Source: Chara braunii
Lineage: Eukaryota; Streptophyta; Charophyceae; Charales; Characeae
Reading direction: 5' to 3'
Length of the DNA: 43,994 bases
NCBI GenBank assembly: GCA_003427395.1
Contig: BFEA01000311.1
Span: 960,942-1,004,935, forward strand
The position numbers and the translations under genes were made by a program. Position 1 is the stretch's first letter. Each line of letters opens with the position of its first letter. The notes below the pieces were generated by a model that made no database searches, was not told the DNA's origin, and saw only the letters and a list, made by a program, of their open reading frames with translations. Positions 1 to 11,152 of the stretch are shown here, one piece after another.

Positions 1-211
1 TGTAACTAGGGCACATTCACGATTTCAGTTTTAAATCCAGTTCCGGCATCCCTCGAATACAACACATCCTCACCCGACCCTAAAGCTGGGTGGTATACAT
101 TCACGATTTTCCTCGGTTTGACACAACATTCGCGCATTTTCAAACTGAAACAGTGACAGCGCCCTAGTTTTCCCGTTTGTTTTTTTACAAGAGTAATTAT
201 TTTGATTGCAA

Positions 212-230
212 GCCGGGAGCCGGGCCCGGC
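212..230 (-). other. 3'-tail hairpin, GC-rich copy (GCCGGG/CCCGGC stem)
   Basis: Minus strand GGGAC followed by a 6-bp perfect stem and 7-nt loop. Relative to 388-406, two stem positions changed on both sides and pairing is kept. It lies behind the (CAA)n tail of copy 1, as if two tails were in tandem; an A-rich stretch follows at 197-175 (minus). Confidence 0.6.
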
Positions 231-241
231 GTCCCGCACAA

Positions 242-285
<44 letters not shown>

Positions 286-289
286 TTTT
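242..289. repeat. (TTG)n microsatellite running into T7
   Basis: About fourteen TTG units followed by a T run. On the minus strand this is A-rich then (CAA)n and lies directly behind the LINE-type 3' tail at 411-290, so it is probably the expanded tail of that copy. Confidence 0.9.
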
Positions 290-411
290 GTTCCAGAACA
301 ACCCGAGGTGGTGGTAGGGGTGCTGATAAGAGCAGACACCGCTATCACTCTCGGGGAGGCTCCATCTATTGGTGGGGAGCTGCGCCTGCTGGAAACCGGG
401 TCCAGCGTCCC
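290..411 (-). repeat. LINE/SINE-type 3' tail, copy 1
   Basis: On the minus strand it starts GGGACGCTGGACC at 411, continues through CCCCACCAATAGATGGAGCC and ends in A-rich/(CAA)n sequence. It closely matches 43859-43994 over about 120 bp and the first ~55 bp of the tail of LINE-2 (19688-19503). The hairpin is at 388-406. Confidence 0.75.
388..406 (-). other. 3'-tail hairpin, copy 1 (GCTGGA/TCCAGC stem)
   Basis: 6-bp stem and 7-nt loop (CCCGGTT on the minus strand), directly after GGGAC. Same geometry as the copies at 212-230, 19435-19453, 19665-19683, 32169-32187 and 43864-43882. Confidence 0.65.
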
Positions 412-419
412 AGAACAAC

Positions 420-1014
420 ATGTTTCCTTGTTTACACAGACATTTCATTGCGGTACCGGTAGCTGCATGGTCCACCCACAAAGGAGACAGTTCGTGAATG
501 AGGCTACACACGTACTCAGTATCCTAAGTCTTTTGCCTACATGACAGCTGTATTTGGGTGGCAGTAAACCCGAGTCCCATGGCTGCTATTTCCCTCCAGT
601 CGCGGATTTTACTCATGGAGCCAGGCTGTACCCCCTCTGTTTGGGGCCCAGTACATGTAGGCAAAGTGACCTCCCATTCCCCAACCCGCACCCTTTGGAA
701 CGCTAGGTTTTGATCCATGTTGAACAATGTTCGACTGTTTTAGTTATGTTTTGAGTCAGTCACAGGCTGTCAGGATTTGCCAAATCTGGCAATACGATTC
801 CCGAATAGCCTCCCTGAGGATGGCATCTTTTTCATCGTGGTACTCCTGTCTCATGGTCTTCCAGGCATTGGGATCTGATTTCATCTTCTATCTCCTGTTG
901 TGCTCTCTGCAGTCCAAACTGGTGGTCTTTTCTCTCGTAGGAGCACCTTGCTTTCCAGGCTTGCATGAGGACATGTAACGTCATATATGAGAAGAGGTTA
1001 GCAGCGAACGGGGT
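420..1014. other. LINE-1 3' UTR region, no gene
   Basis: Between the ORF2 stop and the tail copy at 411. Short open frames here have no recognisable motif. I read it as 3' untranslated sequence of LINE-1. Confidence 0.5.
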
Positions 1015-2148
1015 CTAGTTTGCAAGCAGTTGTTGGTTTTTGCCCAGGAGGATGAGACCCAGGTCCCACTGGATGTGGTGGTTCGTTAGCGAGTGGAACG
1101 CTGCGTCCCACAACCTCCATATTTGAGCAGCCATCGGGCATGCCGGAAGGCAATGTTCAAGAGTTGCCCTGCCGCAGTACGTGCAGATGGGGGACAACAT
1201 TCCTTTTTGCTCGAGGTCTGTTCTGGATACGATCCAATCGGGGGTGGGGAGAAACCGATGCAAGATTTGCCATTGCAAGGATCTGAGATTTGTGGGCATG
1301 AGTTTTACATATTTGGTCCAAGGGAGGCTGTGCAGCAGCTGTGGGTTCAGTGGTGAGTCTCGCTCCCATCTCTGTGAGATCGTTTGTCCTATCTGTTGTT
1401 GGGGCCGAGCTGCACTGTACCCTCCTTTGACCGTGTAGTCCCAGATATGCAAGTTTTGTTGGCCCGTCCATTCCCATTCCTCCGGGTCAAAAGGGACCAG
1501 AGCGATGGGCGTGGACAACTCGTGCGGCTGGAATCCTTTGCCCTGGTCCCCCACTACTCTGACATTCATCAGTCCCACCCATGATTCTGTGATATCCGAG
1601 TCCTCATCCCAGATCAGGTGAGAGAGCTGCATTCCCGGGGTGTGTAGGCCAAAAGCTTCCAGTGTGCACCTCCCACAGTCTATGTTGAAGACCCTGTAAA
1701 CTTTCTCCGGTCCGCGCAGTTCTACATATCTGACCACCCAGCCTTGTGGTCGAATCGTTGGGCCTGTTTTGAGGGTTTGCTGCCAGGCTAGAGGCAGTGC
1801 ATCCATGAGTTGGCGAGCTTTCTCTTCGACGTTCCTCACATGCTTCAGTCTGGTTCGTAAGCAGTCCAACGAGACCCATTTCTGTTCGACCTGGTCCCAG
1901 AGGTCGCCCACTGTGTAGATTCCTCTTTTTGCCCAGATCAGCCATGGTGAGTTGGTTGTGAGCATAAAGGGGTTCCCATCCTCATCCTGGATGAAGGGGT
2001 TTCCGAACAGCGGCTGTCTCTGTACTGTGTGCCACCTATTGGGAGAGCGTTTTTGTTTGGGGTCTCGCGTCCTCGATAGTTTAATCATGCTAGGCCAGAG
2101 GGGATCGTTATGGATATCCTGTCTGGTGGCACATGATCCGCCGATCAC
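1015..2148 (-). pseudogene. LINE-1 ORF2 C-terminal part with zf-RVT
   Basis: An open stretch of 377 codons forming the last part of ORF2. Around residues 322-345 it has a Cys-rich segment (CTYCGR, then EHCLPACP and a Trp) typical of the zinc-binding domain that follows the RT in plant L1 elements (zf-RVT). Just before it is the usual helix with Trp/His residues (LQWQILHRFLPT). The upstream part corresponds to the thumb/connection region. It lies directly downstream of the RT fragments in another frame, so at least one frameshift separates them. The real protein start is further upstream; this open frame starts only because of the break. Confidence 0.8.
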
Positions 2149-2253
2149 TTGTGTGTGGCGGCGAGGGCCCAGGATCGACCAATGGTTATTTGTCAGCCAT
2201 TGGAACGGGTGTATGTGGTTGGAGGGTACCGATTCCGGAGCCAGCCCGGTTAT

Positions 2254-3470
2254 CTACACGCAGGCCAGGGGTCTCCATGGAATGTTATTTCCAACAAAGA
2301 GTCTGGTCAGCACTTTGAACATCATGGCCTCAGTCTCCCTTTGAAGGTCCAGTATCCCCATGCCCCCTTTGGCTCTTGGTTGTGTGAGGGTATCCCAACA
2401 CACCCTGTTCAGGCACCTGTCCGATTTAGTGTTGTTTTTCCATAAATACGATGTGAGCGGTTTCGCAGCCTGGCATATTGTTGCGGTGTCAGTGGCCACA
2501 CTGCTAGTTTGTACCATGTACCTGCGAGGATAGCATTGTTGATTGTCAGCGCCCGTCCAACCAATGATGTGTGCAGTCCATCCCATCTTGCTAGGCCGTC
2601 GATGGCCATATTGACAAGGTTGTCTCCATGGTCCACTGGGGGTCTCATTGCCGTTAACTTCACTCCCAGTATCCTGATGGCATCTTCTTTTCTCGCCCAT
2701 GCTACGCACGGGTCCAGTGGCGGGGCCACGTCTTGAGGGTGGAGTGAGCAACCCTCTGTCTTTGAGCCCCAATTCACTTTCATGTCCGCCGCCAATGAAA
2801 AGCGTTGTATAGTTTGGGCCAGGCCCCGTCAGGGCTTGCAGACTGTCACGATCCGCTCGTATGAGGACCGTGAGGTCATCAGCAAACAGTGACGTCGTCA
2901 GGATAAGATGGTCAGGGATCTCTAGGATTGGTATTTTACTTATTTTCGGGTGGGCTCGGATCAGTGTCGTCAGGGCCTCCATGACTATAACAAAGAGCAG
3001 GGGTGTGATGGGGTCCCTTGGCGGACTGATCTCCGCAGTTGTATTGGCGCTGAGAGGTGGTCATTGAGCATTATGTTTGTGGTGGCCGATCTGTGAAGGA
3101 TTTGCACCCATTGGCAGAATTGAGTACCAAATTTCATTTTCGTCAGGCACATGTCCAAGATGTCCCAATCGACGTGGTCATATGCTTTCTCAAAGTCTAT
3201 GAACAGTATGGCTGCTTGGACTCTGCGCTGGCGTGCGTATTTGATAGTTTCGTTGACCAGCTGGATGTTGTCCTGGATATTGCGGTTTGGCATGAATCCT
3301 GTTTGATCAGGGTGGATTAGCAGGTTCATGAACGACAGTAGGTGAATGGTGAGAGCTTTGGCCACCAGTTTGTAGGGGACCGGGAGGAGGGTGATAGGTC
3401 TGTAGTTTCTAATGTCATTTTTGTCTCCCTTTTTGTAAAGGAGGGTAGTCACCCCTTGACCGATCATACC
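2254..3470 (-). pseudogene. LINE-1 ORF2 reverse transcriptase domain (frameshifted)
   Basis: RT core of the L1-like element. Segment 3467-2985 contains LLYKKGDKNDIRNYRPITLL (RT fingers) and motif A FIDFEKAYDHVDW with the catalytic Asp. It then has a damaged motif B (RRSVRQGTPSHP, normally close to RQGxPLSP). A frameshift near 3000 moves the frame to 2982-2254, which carries motif C as FADDLTVLI, so both catalytic Asp residues are kept. A second shift puts the thumb region in 2795-2409 (WGSK... ILGVKL). The catalytic residues are intact but the reading frame is broken at least twice. Family assignment to L1-type RT is firm; activity is not expected. Confidence 0.85.
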
Positions 3471-3918
3471 CCCAAAGGAACCTTCCTCTTGGACAACTTT
3501 ATGTACTCCATCAGATCATCTTTGAGGAGGTCCCAGAACGACACCCAGAACTCCTTCGGGAAGGAGTCAATCCCTGGTGTTTTCTCTTCGTCCATGTCAT
3601 GTAAGGCCTCTTATATCTCATCCTGCGCGAGAGGCTTATCCAGGTCTGATTTTTGTTCTTGTGTTAAGCGCGATTGCACAGCTCGAAGCAACTCTTCCCT
3701 GGCTTCCCGGACATCCTCGGGGTTTTTGTTGGGGGTTCATGATGTAAACAAGTCCGTAAAGTATTTGGCGGCGTAATCACTTATAGCATTAGCATTCGTA
3801 GCAACCGGAGCACTGTCATCTAGGGGGTGTCTGAGCCTGGAGACAGCTGAAGCCCGCATGCGGGCTTTCGCTTTGTTGAACAAGGACCTCGCCATCATTC
3901 CTTTTGTGTGTTCTCTTT

Positions 3919-5159
3919 TTATTCTAGCTTGTATCCTCCATGCCTGTGAATCTGTGATTGTCTTTCTATGTAGGCCTGGAGGTGGTCTCTTACTTCTTGT
4001 AGCTTTTCGAAGGAGGGGATGTGGTGGGGGTTGTCTGTGATCGACTCATCCCATTGTTCAAGTTCCCGCATGAGGTGATCGATTATTGCCTTGCGGTCTC
4101 TTGCACTCTGGATGGAATTTTTTTTGGCCCTGTCTCTCAGTTGGGCGATGTCGTCGTTGAACCAGGCCACAGTTTGTCTTGATTCCTGTTGTGGTTTTGT
4201 GGACCTCCAGTACTGTCGAAACTCCCGAACCATTTCCTTGAATTTTGTCAGCTGCATCAACGAAGTGTTGAGCTTGTAGAAACCCAGTCCTCTTTTGATA
4301 TGAGTGTGGAAGGAGAGGTCCAGAGTTATCATTTTGTGGTCAAAGGATTTGCATGGGCTGATTGCAGCTATCTCTGCAGCCATGGTCAAGCCCATCAGTT
4401 CCTTTGATACCAGAGCGAGATCTATTCGTGAGTTGGCCAAGCCCCGGGTTCCTCTGGAGGATAGACAGGTGTAGGCTTTTTGGGCAGGGTGCAGTAGTCT
4501 GTAGGCATCTTCGAGTTCCCTATCCGCCATCAGCTGTTTAAGCATGAGTATATCCGGGCCCAGTTACGACAAAGAGGACGACTCCAGGTCTGCCCTTTGA
4601 GAGGTGGACCTACGGTCCATTGCCGGGTCCAGGGTAGTGTTGAAGTCTCCGATCATAATGGTCGGGGCATCTTTCAGTATGTGTTAGTGCACAACAAGCC
4701 ACAAGTCCACCCTGGTAGTGGGGTCATTGGGTGCATACACGTTGACAAGATACTAAGATAGAACTCATATTCTTCATACGCGACTTTGAGACACACCCAT
4801 CGTCCTTGTCGCTGGTCGTGCTGCACCACCACCGGTTTAAGTTTCGAGGACGGCGGTAGCCATATCACGACTCCGGCTGATGCTCTGTCGATTGCCGGCG
4901 CCGAGTAGCATGTGTAGGGCCATATGAATTTCGCTTTCACCACATGCTGGGGTGTGTCTTGGATATGTGTTTCCTAAATGCACACTGCATCAGGCCAGCC
5001 GCCGGAGACCGGGGATTTGATCATATCCCATATGGCATTTTTTCTGTCCGTTGTTGCTTGGATGAGGCCGTTAATGTTCAATGATCGGATGTCGATGTCT
5101 TCCCTGGCCAACTTGACCGCCCAATGGGGGGGGTTTCTGATCCGGGGGAAGACGGTCAT
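3919..5159 (-). pseudogene. LINE-1 ORF2 AP-type endonuclease domain (EEP)
   Basis: Pieces of an exonuclease-endonuclease-phosphatase domain, which nicks target DNA for target-primed reverse transcription. The N-terminus (5159-4974) has IRSLNINGL and ends at a TAG that replaces the Gln expected before the conserved Glu of the QET motif. The next residues in the same frame read ETHIQDTPQH. Further on, GDFN is readable near 4640, SRIDLALVS lies in 4545-3919, and the final SDH motif appears as SFDHKMI. The last part, with KLNTSLM and a charged helix, joins the RT. At least two stops and one frame change break it. Confidence 0.8.
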
Positions 5160-5478
5160 GGAGGCGGGCGGGGATGGTGTTGTTGAGCGGGTGGGGGTGC
5201 GGTGGTCGGGGGGGTGGGACCAACAAGGTTGGCGGCAACTGGCAACGGCATGTTGGTATGGGGGTCTGTTGATCTTTAGCTTGTGTGAGATTCAGTCATC
5301 GGGTTTCGACTCATCATAACGCAACAATATTAAACTTTTGTTGTGCACCAAGCACCCAGATTCCTCAACCAATCATTTTGATGGGGAGGACAGATGGGGG
5401 ATCTTCCCATTGATTGTGTGCTTGCAGCACATTGTCCTCCAAAAACATTTGCATAAAGGCCAGGATCTTGGACTGCGT

Positions 5479-6392
5479 TCAAGCAATGTTGGTTCTGAAT
5501 CGTTTGGTGCTGAGATCCATAAGTAGTTGGTGTGTAAACCAACTAAATTTTGCATTTTTCTGCAATCTCATTTTAGGATCGATGAGAAGAATGACGAGGA
5601 TGATGCCTTTTGGAAATGTGAGAGAAGTTGGCAGGACTGCCCCCATTACCCCTTTCGTACTTGTCTCCCAGACCCAGTATTTGAGCCTCTTGAGGATGAC
5701 AACCGTGGATGGGTTGCCCCTCCAGCCTTCCAGCGTCAGTCCGTCTGGGGGCGTTGCTTGAGGTAAGGAAGTGTCCTGTTGTGGTGGCCTGAGGCCCAAC
5801 ACCCACTGCCCTGCTCTCTTTACTCTGGTCAGGGGAAAGATGACGACCTTGGGTGGCATAACAGTCGGAACATCACTGTCGTCCTCCAGTCTCACCAGTT
5901 GCCTCAACCTTTCGGGCGGGTTTTCTGAGTCCAGGTGTTGATCTTCGTCAGACAGGGGTCAGTCGTCGTCGTCATGGATGATCTCGACCACCCCGAGACG
6001 CTGTGGAGAGGGGCTAGAAGTGGGTGTTGCATGTCTGTAAGGTTTGTTCCGCCGAGGTTCGTCGATGTGGGCAGGTACAGTCTTGGCCTGGGCAAGCGAG
6101 CTCCTAGGCTGCAGAGTAAGAACTTGTCCCTGTTGTGGATCAAGACTGAACTGTCGTGCGGGGGGGGAGCAGATTTGGTGGTCTGTTCCACTGTACCGCC
6201 GTCCTTTTTCCAAGTTCGTCGGGTTCCTGTGAGGGAGGGCGTGCAGCTTATCACACAACTCGTGGATGAGCATTTTGGGTCAGGCGAGACCTTCGTGATA
6301 GAATGCCTCAAATTTTGTATGTGTTGGGTTGTTGGCAGGAGGTACTTCCCCTGCCCCGAATGTGCTGTTCGCGTATTCCTCAATTTTGTCAA
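5479..6392 (-). pseudogene. LINE-1 ORF1 C-terminal domain, uncharacterised
   Basis: Two overlapping open stretches (6392-5904 and 5907-5479) that together read through a region with an acidic patch (DDDD), then KVVIFPLTRVKRAGQWVLG and ILKRLKYWVWE, ending in LLIDPKMRLQKNA. The stretch 5551-6281 has a second, inverted and diverged copy at 11341-12069. Its place just ahead of the endonuclease matches the domain at 24193-25155 in LINE-2 and 36839-37570 in LINE-4. I do not recognise a named family; a nucleic-acid or RNP role would be guesswork. Confidence 0.55.
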
Positions 6393-6873
6393 GGAATTCG
6401 TTAACTACAAGGACAATCGCATCCCCAACATCCATCCAATCTATAGCAGTTACATTGTCCTATTTCTCTACCGTCGCCAAGACTCAAGGGCTATACATAA
6501 GGATAATTTTCGCCTCGCCCTAGTGTTTGTTGTTAAGCCTATACGCAGGTCTGTCGTCCGACAGTGAGAATATCTTCACCAAAGTCCATTCCATGAGGAA
6601 TTCCAGCTTTTGTTTAACCTCGTCGTTGGCAGCAAGTGGCAGAGATGATGGCGGAGGGTTGTCTTTGTGCAATTCTGATGGCATTGGGACTGTTAGTTGG
6701 ATATCCATATCTGTCGGCAACTGTTGTTGTCGGACTCCGGTTCCACCAGGGGCCGAGGTATCCATGTCCTGAGCCTGGCCGTCTTCAATTTGGAGGTTGT
6801 TCCCACTCGCACACCTCAGCGACTGTTGCTCCAGGTTTTGTGGAATGTGAGTTTGCAGTGTGGCTTGCTGTTG

Positions 6874-7836
6874 CTAGTACCTTTGTAGTTTTTCCTGTTG
6901 TTGCTGCAGGACCTGCTGTTGTTGACAGCATAGCTGTTGTTGCCACTGCAAGTGCATGTGTTGGAGTTGTTGCTGTTGTATCATTCTCTGTTGGTATTGT
7001 TGTTGGTGATACTGTGCGCGTTGGGTTTGCAACAGGAGGTGGTATTGTTCCTCATAATCTCTCTGATGCCTGGCCTGTTGCTGTTGAAGCTGGTGGGCTT
7101 GTTGCGTCGTTTGGTGCAGCACGTGGAGTTGCGTCTGGTGTACGCCTCGCTGGTCGTGCAACTGGGCTTGTGCATGCCATGCCTGCTGCTGTTGCTCGTG
7201 TTGCCATGCGTGCTGCTGCGGCTCGTGTTGCAGCGTGTGTAGTTGCTGGTGGCCAAGGAGAGGCATTTCCAGGTGTAGTTGTTGGGCACACTGGTTTACC
7301 GACAGGTGGTGTGTTTGGTGGGAACGGTCTTCCAGTTGCTGTGCGTCATCCATGCGCTGGTCGTTGATAGGCTCCCGGAACGGCGGCAGTTGTTGCTTTT
7401 GCTGTTGTTGTGGTTGTTGATGGGAAGCCTCTTGGATTTGGTATTGGTTGTGTCCAGGCTGGGAGCCGGAGGGATGACACTGCTGCTGAATTTGGTTTTG
7501 TGTTTGCTGCTCTGCGAGGCCGGCCAGGAGTTGTTGTTGGTCGATGTGCAGCTTTTCCAATTCCAAGTGGTGAGACTGTGACAGCTCAGGGGGCATCGGC
7601 TGGGTTGGCACTTGTGGGGCCAGCAGTTGTTGTTCCAACCCCTCTGCAGGCTGAGGCAATTGCAGCTGAGTTGTCGCATCAGTCTCCCCTTTCAGTCGGG
7701 CCAAATCCGGGGTCTGTTGTTCCTCCATTGTCGGTGTGATCGAATGTTGGGGAGCAGGTTTTGGTGTGGCATTGCTCTTGTGTTTGAGAGGGAGGAATTT
7801 CTTTTCCCCTGTAATCTGAGGGACAACCTCTCTCAC
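6874..7836 (-). pseudogene. LINE-1 ORF1 glutamine/histidine-rich linker
   Basis: An open stretch of 320 codons dominated by Gln, with His and Leu, encoded by mixed CAG and CAA codons (CTG/TTG on the plus strand). Long runs such as QQQQLQHMHLQWQQQL occur towards the C-terminus. No folded domain is visible. It sits between the repeat-bearing part of ORF1 (8107-8742) and the ORF1 C-terminal domain. In LINE-2 and LINE-4 the equivalent place holds Ser/Pro-rich linkers, so I read this as an expanded linker and not a separate gene. The alternative, a host Q-rich gene captured inside the element, cannot be excluded. Confidence 0.5.
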
Positions 7837-8106
7837 GTGAGATGTTGTTCCCGCAATCTCCGTTGTGGGGTTCCCTAGTTGTTGTCGTCTCCCCCCTCTG
7901 GAAGGTTGTCCTGTGGGGACATGGTCATGTATGTGGACCTCCGCTCTCCCTCATCGTCGCCGTCAACATGGTCGGGTTTGCGTAGTATGATGTCGGAGGC
8001 GATTGTTGGTGGTTGTCGGGCAGGCTGTGTGTTGGTCTTCATGTTGGTGTCGATGGAGAGGGAAAGCAACACCTTTTATCTTATTAAGTAACGAATTAGC
8101 TTTGAG

Positions 8107-8742
8107 CTACATATGTTGCGGCGACCGGGGTTTTGTCTTTCCTGTGTCAAGTCGCACTTCAGCTATATCTTGCCCGAGGGCCAATATCTGCCCCCCCTCT
8201 GTGGGCCCCTCGGAGTCTCTTTTGGCATTTAGCACTCCAATCTTCAGTTTCGCGTGGTTTGAGTCATGTGCAGTTGAGGGGGGATGAGACAATTGCCCTT
8301 GGCCTTGGCTCTGCGCCTTGAAGCCATTGTGGTCTGAGTGAAGTGTTCCCAGAGGGGAGGGGGGCAGTTCCTTCCCTCCCCTGTTCTGGACCGGCCCTCC
8401 GTCCCTCAGAGGTTTGGTTGCCTCTACCAAGTCCCGGGTGCAGTGTCCCCCCATCTGGTCTGAGTTAGTCACAGTTGGGGGGGCTGGACGTGCTTCCCCT
8501 TGGCCCTGAGTCTTGATGCCTTTGTGGTCCGAGTCCAGTGCGGCCTCTGGGGAGGGGGACGGTTCCTGTCCGCCCTGTTTTTGGTTCGACCCTTCATCCC
8601 TGTAGGATTCGGCTGCCCCTGTCGAACTCTGAGTGTGGTGCCCCCGCTTCTGTTCTGAGTTCGGCGCAGTTGGGGGGGGACGGGACTGTTCCCCTTGGCC
8701 TTGAGACTCCAATCCTTTGTGGTCTGAGTTGAGTGCGCCCAC
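8107..8742 (-). pseudogene. LINE-1 ORF1 linker with 65-residue internal repeats
   Basis: A 211-codon open stretch made of about three units. Each contains a SDHxGx(K/E)xQ(S/G)QG motif, then a Pro-rich segment and a second SNxE/DQ..GGH element. At DNA level the anchor (t/a)ttgtggtc(t/c)gagt lies at 8326, 8521 and 8716, exactly 195 bp (65 codons) apart, so the repeat keeps frame and grew as coding sequence. Low complexity, probably disordered; no catalytic motif. Frame breaks separate it from the knuckle region upstream and the Q-rich segment downstream. Confidence 0.6.
8107..8742. repeat. 195-bp tandem repeat, about three units
   Basis: Direct tandem repeat with anchors at 8326, 8521 and 8716. 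Units share blocks rich in G on the plus strand (gggaggggg, cttggcctt(g)ag) and differ by substitutions, so the array is not recent. The period is a multiple of three. Confidence 0.75.
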
Positions 8743-9062
8743 TAGGGAGGGTGGACCTTCCAGCTCATTGTGGTGGGGGGGGGGTCGAAGGTTCTTGTCT
8801 CCCTGCAGATCGTGGCAGTCCGAAGGCCGGTTGCTCCCAATCCACGGGGTTTTCAGGGCCGAGGTATGTGAACCACTGTTAACGTGATTTATTTGCCTTC
8901 ATCCCTGTCTGACCCCCTCTCATCCTGGGCGTTGGAGGCAGTTTCCAAATTCTCCTTCGCTTTGGGTCGGTACTTTTGACGGGGATGGGGTTGATGGGGA
9001 CACTGTTTTGCAGGGACAGGTTGCGGACACTGGTCTCTTTTCTCCAATTCTGGGGTGGGGTC

Positions 9063-9668
9063 CTATTTCCCTTTGAATTTGGTGTCGTTGCCTAATTGCA
9101 CCCTGGGCCCCGAGGGGAAAGCCCTTGGTTTGCCAACGCCTTGCCATATCCATTTCCCCGGGGTACCGTCTGCATATGCTCCAAGAATCCATCCTCCCAA
9201 CTCCCTCTCTTCAGGGTACCACCATTCCTCATCAGAGGGGTGGGGGACCACAAGCCCTTTTATTTTTGCCTTGCCTCTGTTCTTTGGGCATGTTTCGTCG
9301 GTATTAAGGTGCCCTCTGTGCTTACAGGCGTAACAACAAGGATCCTGGGTATGGCTGACCGGGACAGAGCATTCCTTTCCTCCGTGAGAATAACACCACT
9401 CCTCATTGATGGGGAAGGGGTACTTTGGATCCCAGTCCACAGCGACAAGGAGCGAATCGTCTCTTTTTTCCAAAAATTGGGGCAGGTCTGTGATATATCC
9501 TTTGATATTTTCCAAGTCAGTTAGTATCGCTCCCTGCACACTGAGTGGGGCAAATCTGAATTCCACCCAGAAATTGGAATTCATGAGATATCCTCTCCTT
9601 TCGTCTGTCGATTGTGGGTTGGCCGGAGACCATGCTGACAGCTGCACAGGGCATCCCCTGAATTGCAA
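9063..9668 (-). pseudogene. LINE-1 ORF1 middle: DUF4283-like segment and CCHC knuckle
   Basis: A 201-codon open stretch. The first half contains NFWVEFRFAPLSVQGAI, which resembles the end of the DUF4283-like domain seen in LINE-2 and LINE-4 ORF1. The middle has CYACKHRGHLNTDETC, a CX2CX4HX6C zinc knuckle with slightly longer last spacing than the canonical X4. The tail is Trp/Gly rich. In plant L1 elements such an ORF1 binds the element RNA. The upstream frame (10079-9858) probably encodes the start of the same domain; the two are in different frames. Confidence 0.65.
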
Positions 9669-10071
9669 TCCTCTGTTTCACAAAATCAAATGCTTATCTG
9701 TAGGGTAGAGGGCCACAATAGTAATATAGTCTGGGTTGTCTACCTCCACGAGAAAATGGTCGTGCACCAGCTGGCGGTCCAGTTTGATTTTATCGAGTAT
9801 ATCAGCAAACCATTTCACCTTGTCGTTGATCAGTATCGCCGATTGTGCCGTTTGGAATCAAAAGTGTACCGCCTTGTGGGAGTAGATTGCATCCCTAGCT
9901 GCTTTTGCCTGTGCAGGGAATATCGAGTGGGAGTAGATGTATCCTTCCCTAACTTGAAATTTCCTCTCCGGTTCCACATGCAGTTGTTGTATGAGGTGAC
10001 TCTTTAATGGCGTCATGGAGTCGAGAGTGGAAGAGCTGATCGCATCAGCCCGAGCCGGGGCCGGTAGCGCT

Positions 10072-10461
10072 CTAAGCAACTTGGGGGGGTGGCTTGGTGG
10101 ATTCTTTGGGGCAGGGGTTCGCTTCCTGGCGAGCAGAGCCTTGATTCATGACCTTGTCCTTCCACGTGCCTTCCTCTTTAATGGCTTGTTTCCCACTCCC
10201 GATGTCCGACGGTATTTGTGGCGATCCCCCTTTGTTCTTCGACTCGTGTGAGGAACCTTCTACGTGCGTCATCAGGGAGGGCACCTGGCCGGGGCTTTGT
10301 TTTTGGCCGGGGCTTTGATCAGTCTTTTTACTCGCCATCCTTTCATCCATCTTACCCCCGGACGCATGGTTGGCCTGTGCAGGCCCAGTGCCCTGTGTTG
10401 TTTCCTTAATCCCTGATTGCAAGGCAGATAAGCCCCCTGTAGGATGGGGGGCCGGGGCCAT
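10072..10461 (-). pseudogene. LINE-1 ORF1 N-terminal segment
   Basis: A 129-codon open stretch starting MAPAPHPTGG, polar and Lys/Ser/Gln rich, with no folded domain. It is placed as the ORF1 N-terminus because it lies just upstream (minus sense) of the DUF4283-like/knuckle region. Evidence is positional only. It ends in a frame break near 10072. Confidence 0.35.
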
Positions 10462-10852
10462 CTCGAAGCCCTTTTGTTTGTCCTTCTCATGTAAGAACAG
10501 TGAGTGATTGAATTTATGATGGTATGGTGGGTGGGACGTAATGTAGGATTGTGCAGTAAAGCGTGTTTATGTTTGGATTCCCTTCTCTTTGCATCACAAC
10601 CGACTTTGAGCATACGCACCCAATCGTAGAACATTCATAGAACAGTCAACCGTGGTGTACAGCAGGAACATGCAACCCTAATTGAAGTCCCAACGTTTAT
10701 GACACAAGATGTTTGTTGTGCTGGTGTGTTGTTTCGGCACTCAGAGCCAGGCAGGGGCGTAGGAAGGGTTGGGCGGGCAGGGGTCGGGATAAGGTGGCAG
10801 CGAGGGGCGGTGTGCGAACCGAGTCCAATCACCAATCGATCGCCGACTCCCA
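10462..10852. other. Flank between LINE-1 ORF1 and the inverted-repeat composite
   Basis: No coding motif or repeat recognised. It may hold the LINE-1 5' UTR. The boundary with the composite at 10853 is set by the inverted repeat, not by a visible target duplication. Confidence 0.4.
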
Positions 10853-11152
10853 GTCTCGCGGTCGGGCCTCCTTTGACCGGTGTGCACGCTCCACTCTTCG
10901 CACCGCACCTTCGTTGCGGGGGTCGCTTTCATCTTTCCTTTTTTCGACCTTTCTTCGCCCAGGTGTCTTCCCCACTGCTGCACGCGGTGCTGTCCAGTCT
11001 CCTTCTCGGTTGTTGTTGTCTCGCTCTCTGTCTTCAGCTTCCAATCTCCGTCTCTATCAACTGTTGCGTCGTCTTTCAACGTCCTTTCTTCACCGTCAAC
11101 AGCGTTGGCGACAGTGCACTCCGCCCCCAAGCGTGGGAAATCCACTCCGGAT
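10853..11152 (+). repeat. 300-bp inverted repeat, left arm
   Basis: Matches the reverse complement of 17479-17778 over its full 300 bp, with scattered substitutions and no visible net length change. It begins gtctcgcggtcgggcctcc and ends aaatccactccggat. The sequence is rich in pyrimidine blocks on this strand; open frames within it lack motifs. Confidence 0.85.

Larger units (their letters stand above)
206..10461 (-). mobile_element. LINE-1: decayed L1-like non-LTR retrotransposon
   Basis: Reading from high to low coordinates, the pieces follow the order of a plant-type L1 element: ORF1 N-terminus, CCHC knuckle, low-complexity linker, ORF1 C-terminal domain, endonuclease, reverse transcriptase, zf-RVT domain, then a 3' flank with a hairpin and an A/CAA-rich tail. 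Every coding block is interrupted by stops or frameshifts, so it is not autonomous now. The distance from ORF1 start to tail is about 10 kb, long for an L1 because of the expanded ORF1 linker. The 5' limit is set at the first recognisable ORF1 methionine; the true 5' end and target duplication were not found. The 3' limit is uncertain because two tail-like units lie in tandem (411-275 and 235-206). Confidence 0.8.

Noticed and set aside
6636-7367. 243-codon plus-strand hydrophobic frame resembling a membrane protein
   Set aside because: It is the antisense of the Q-rich LINE-1 ORF1 segment; CTG/TTG read as Leu/Val/Cys gives false membrane segments.
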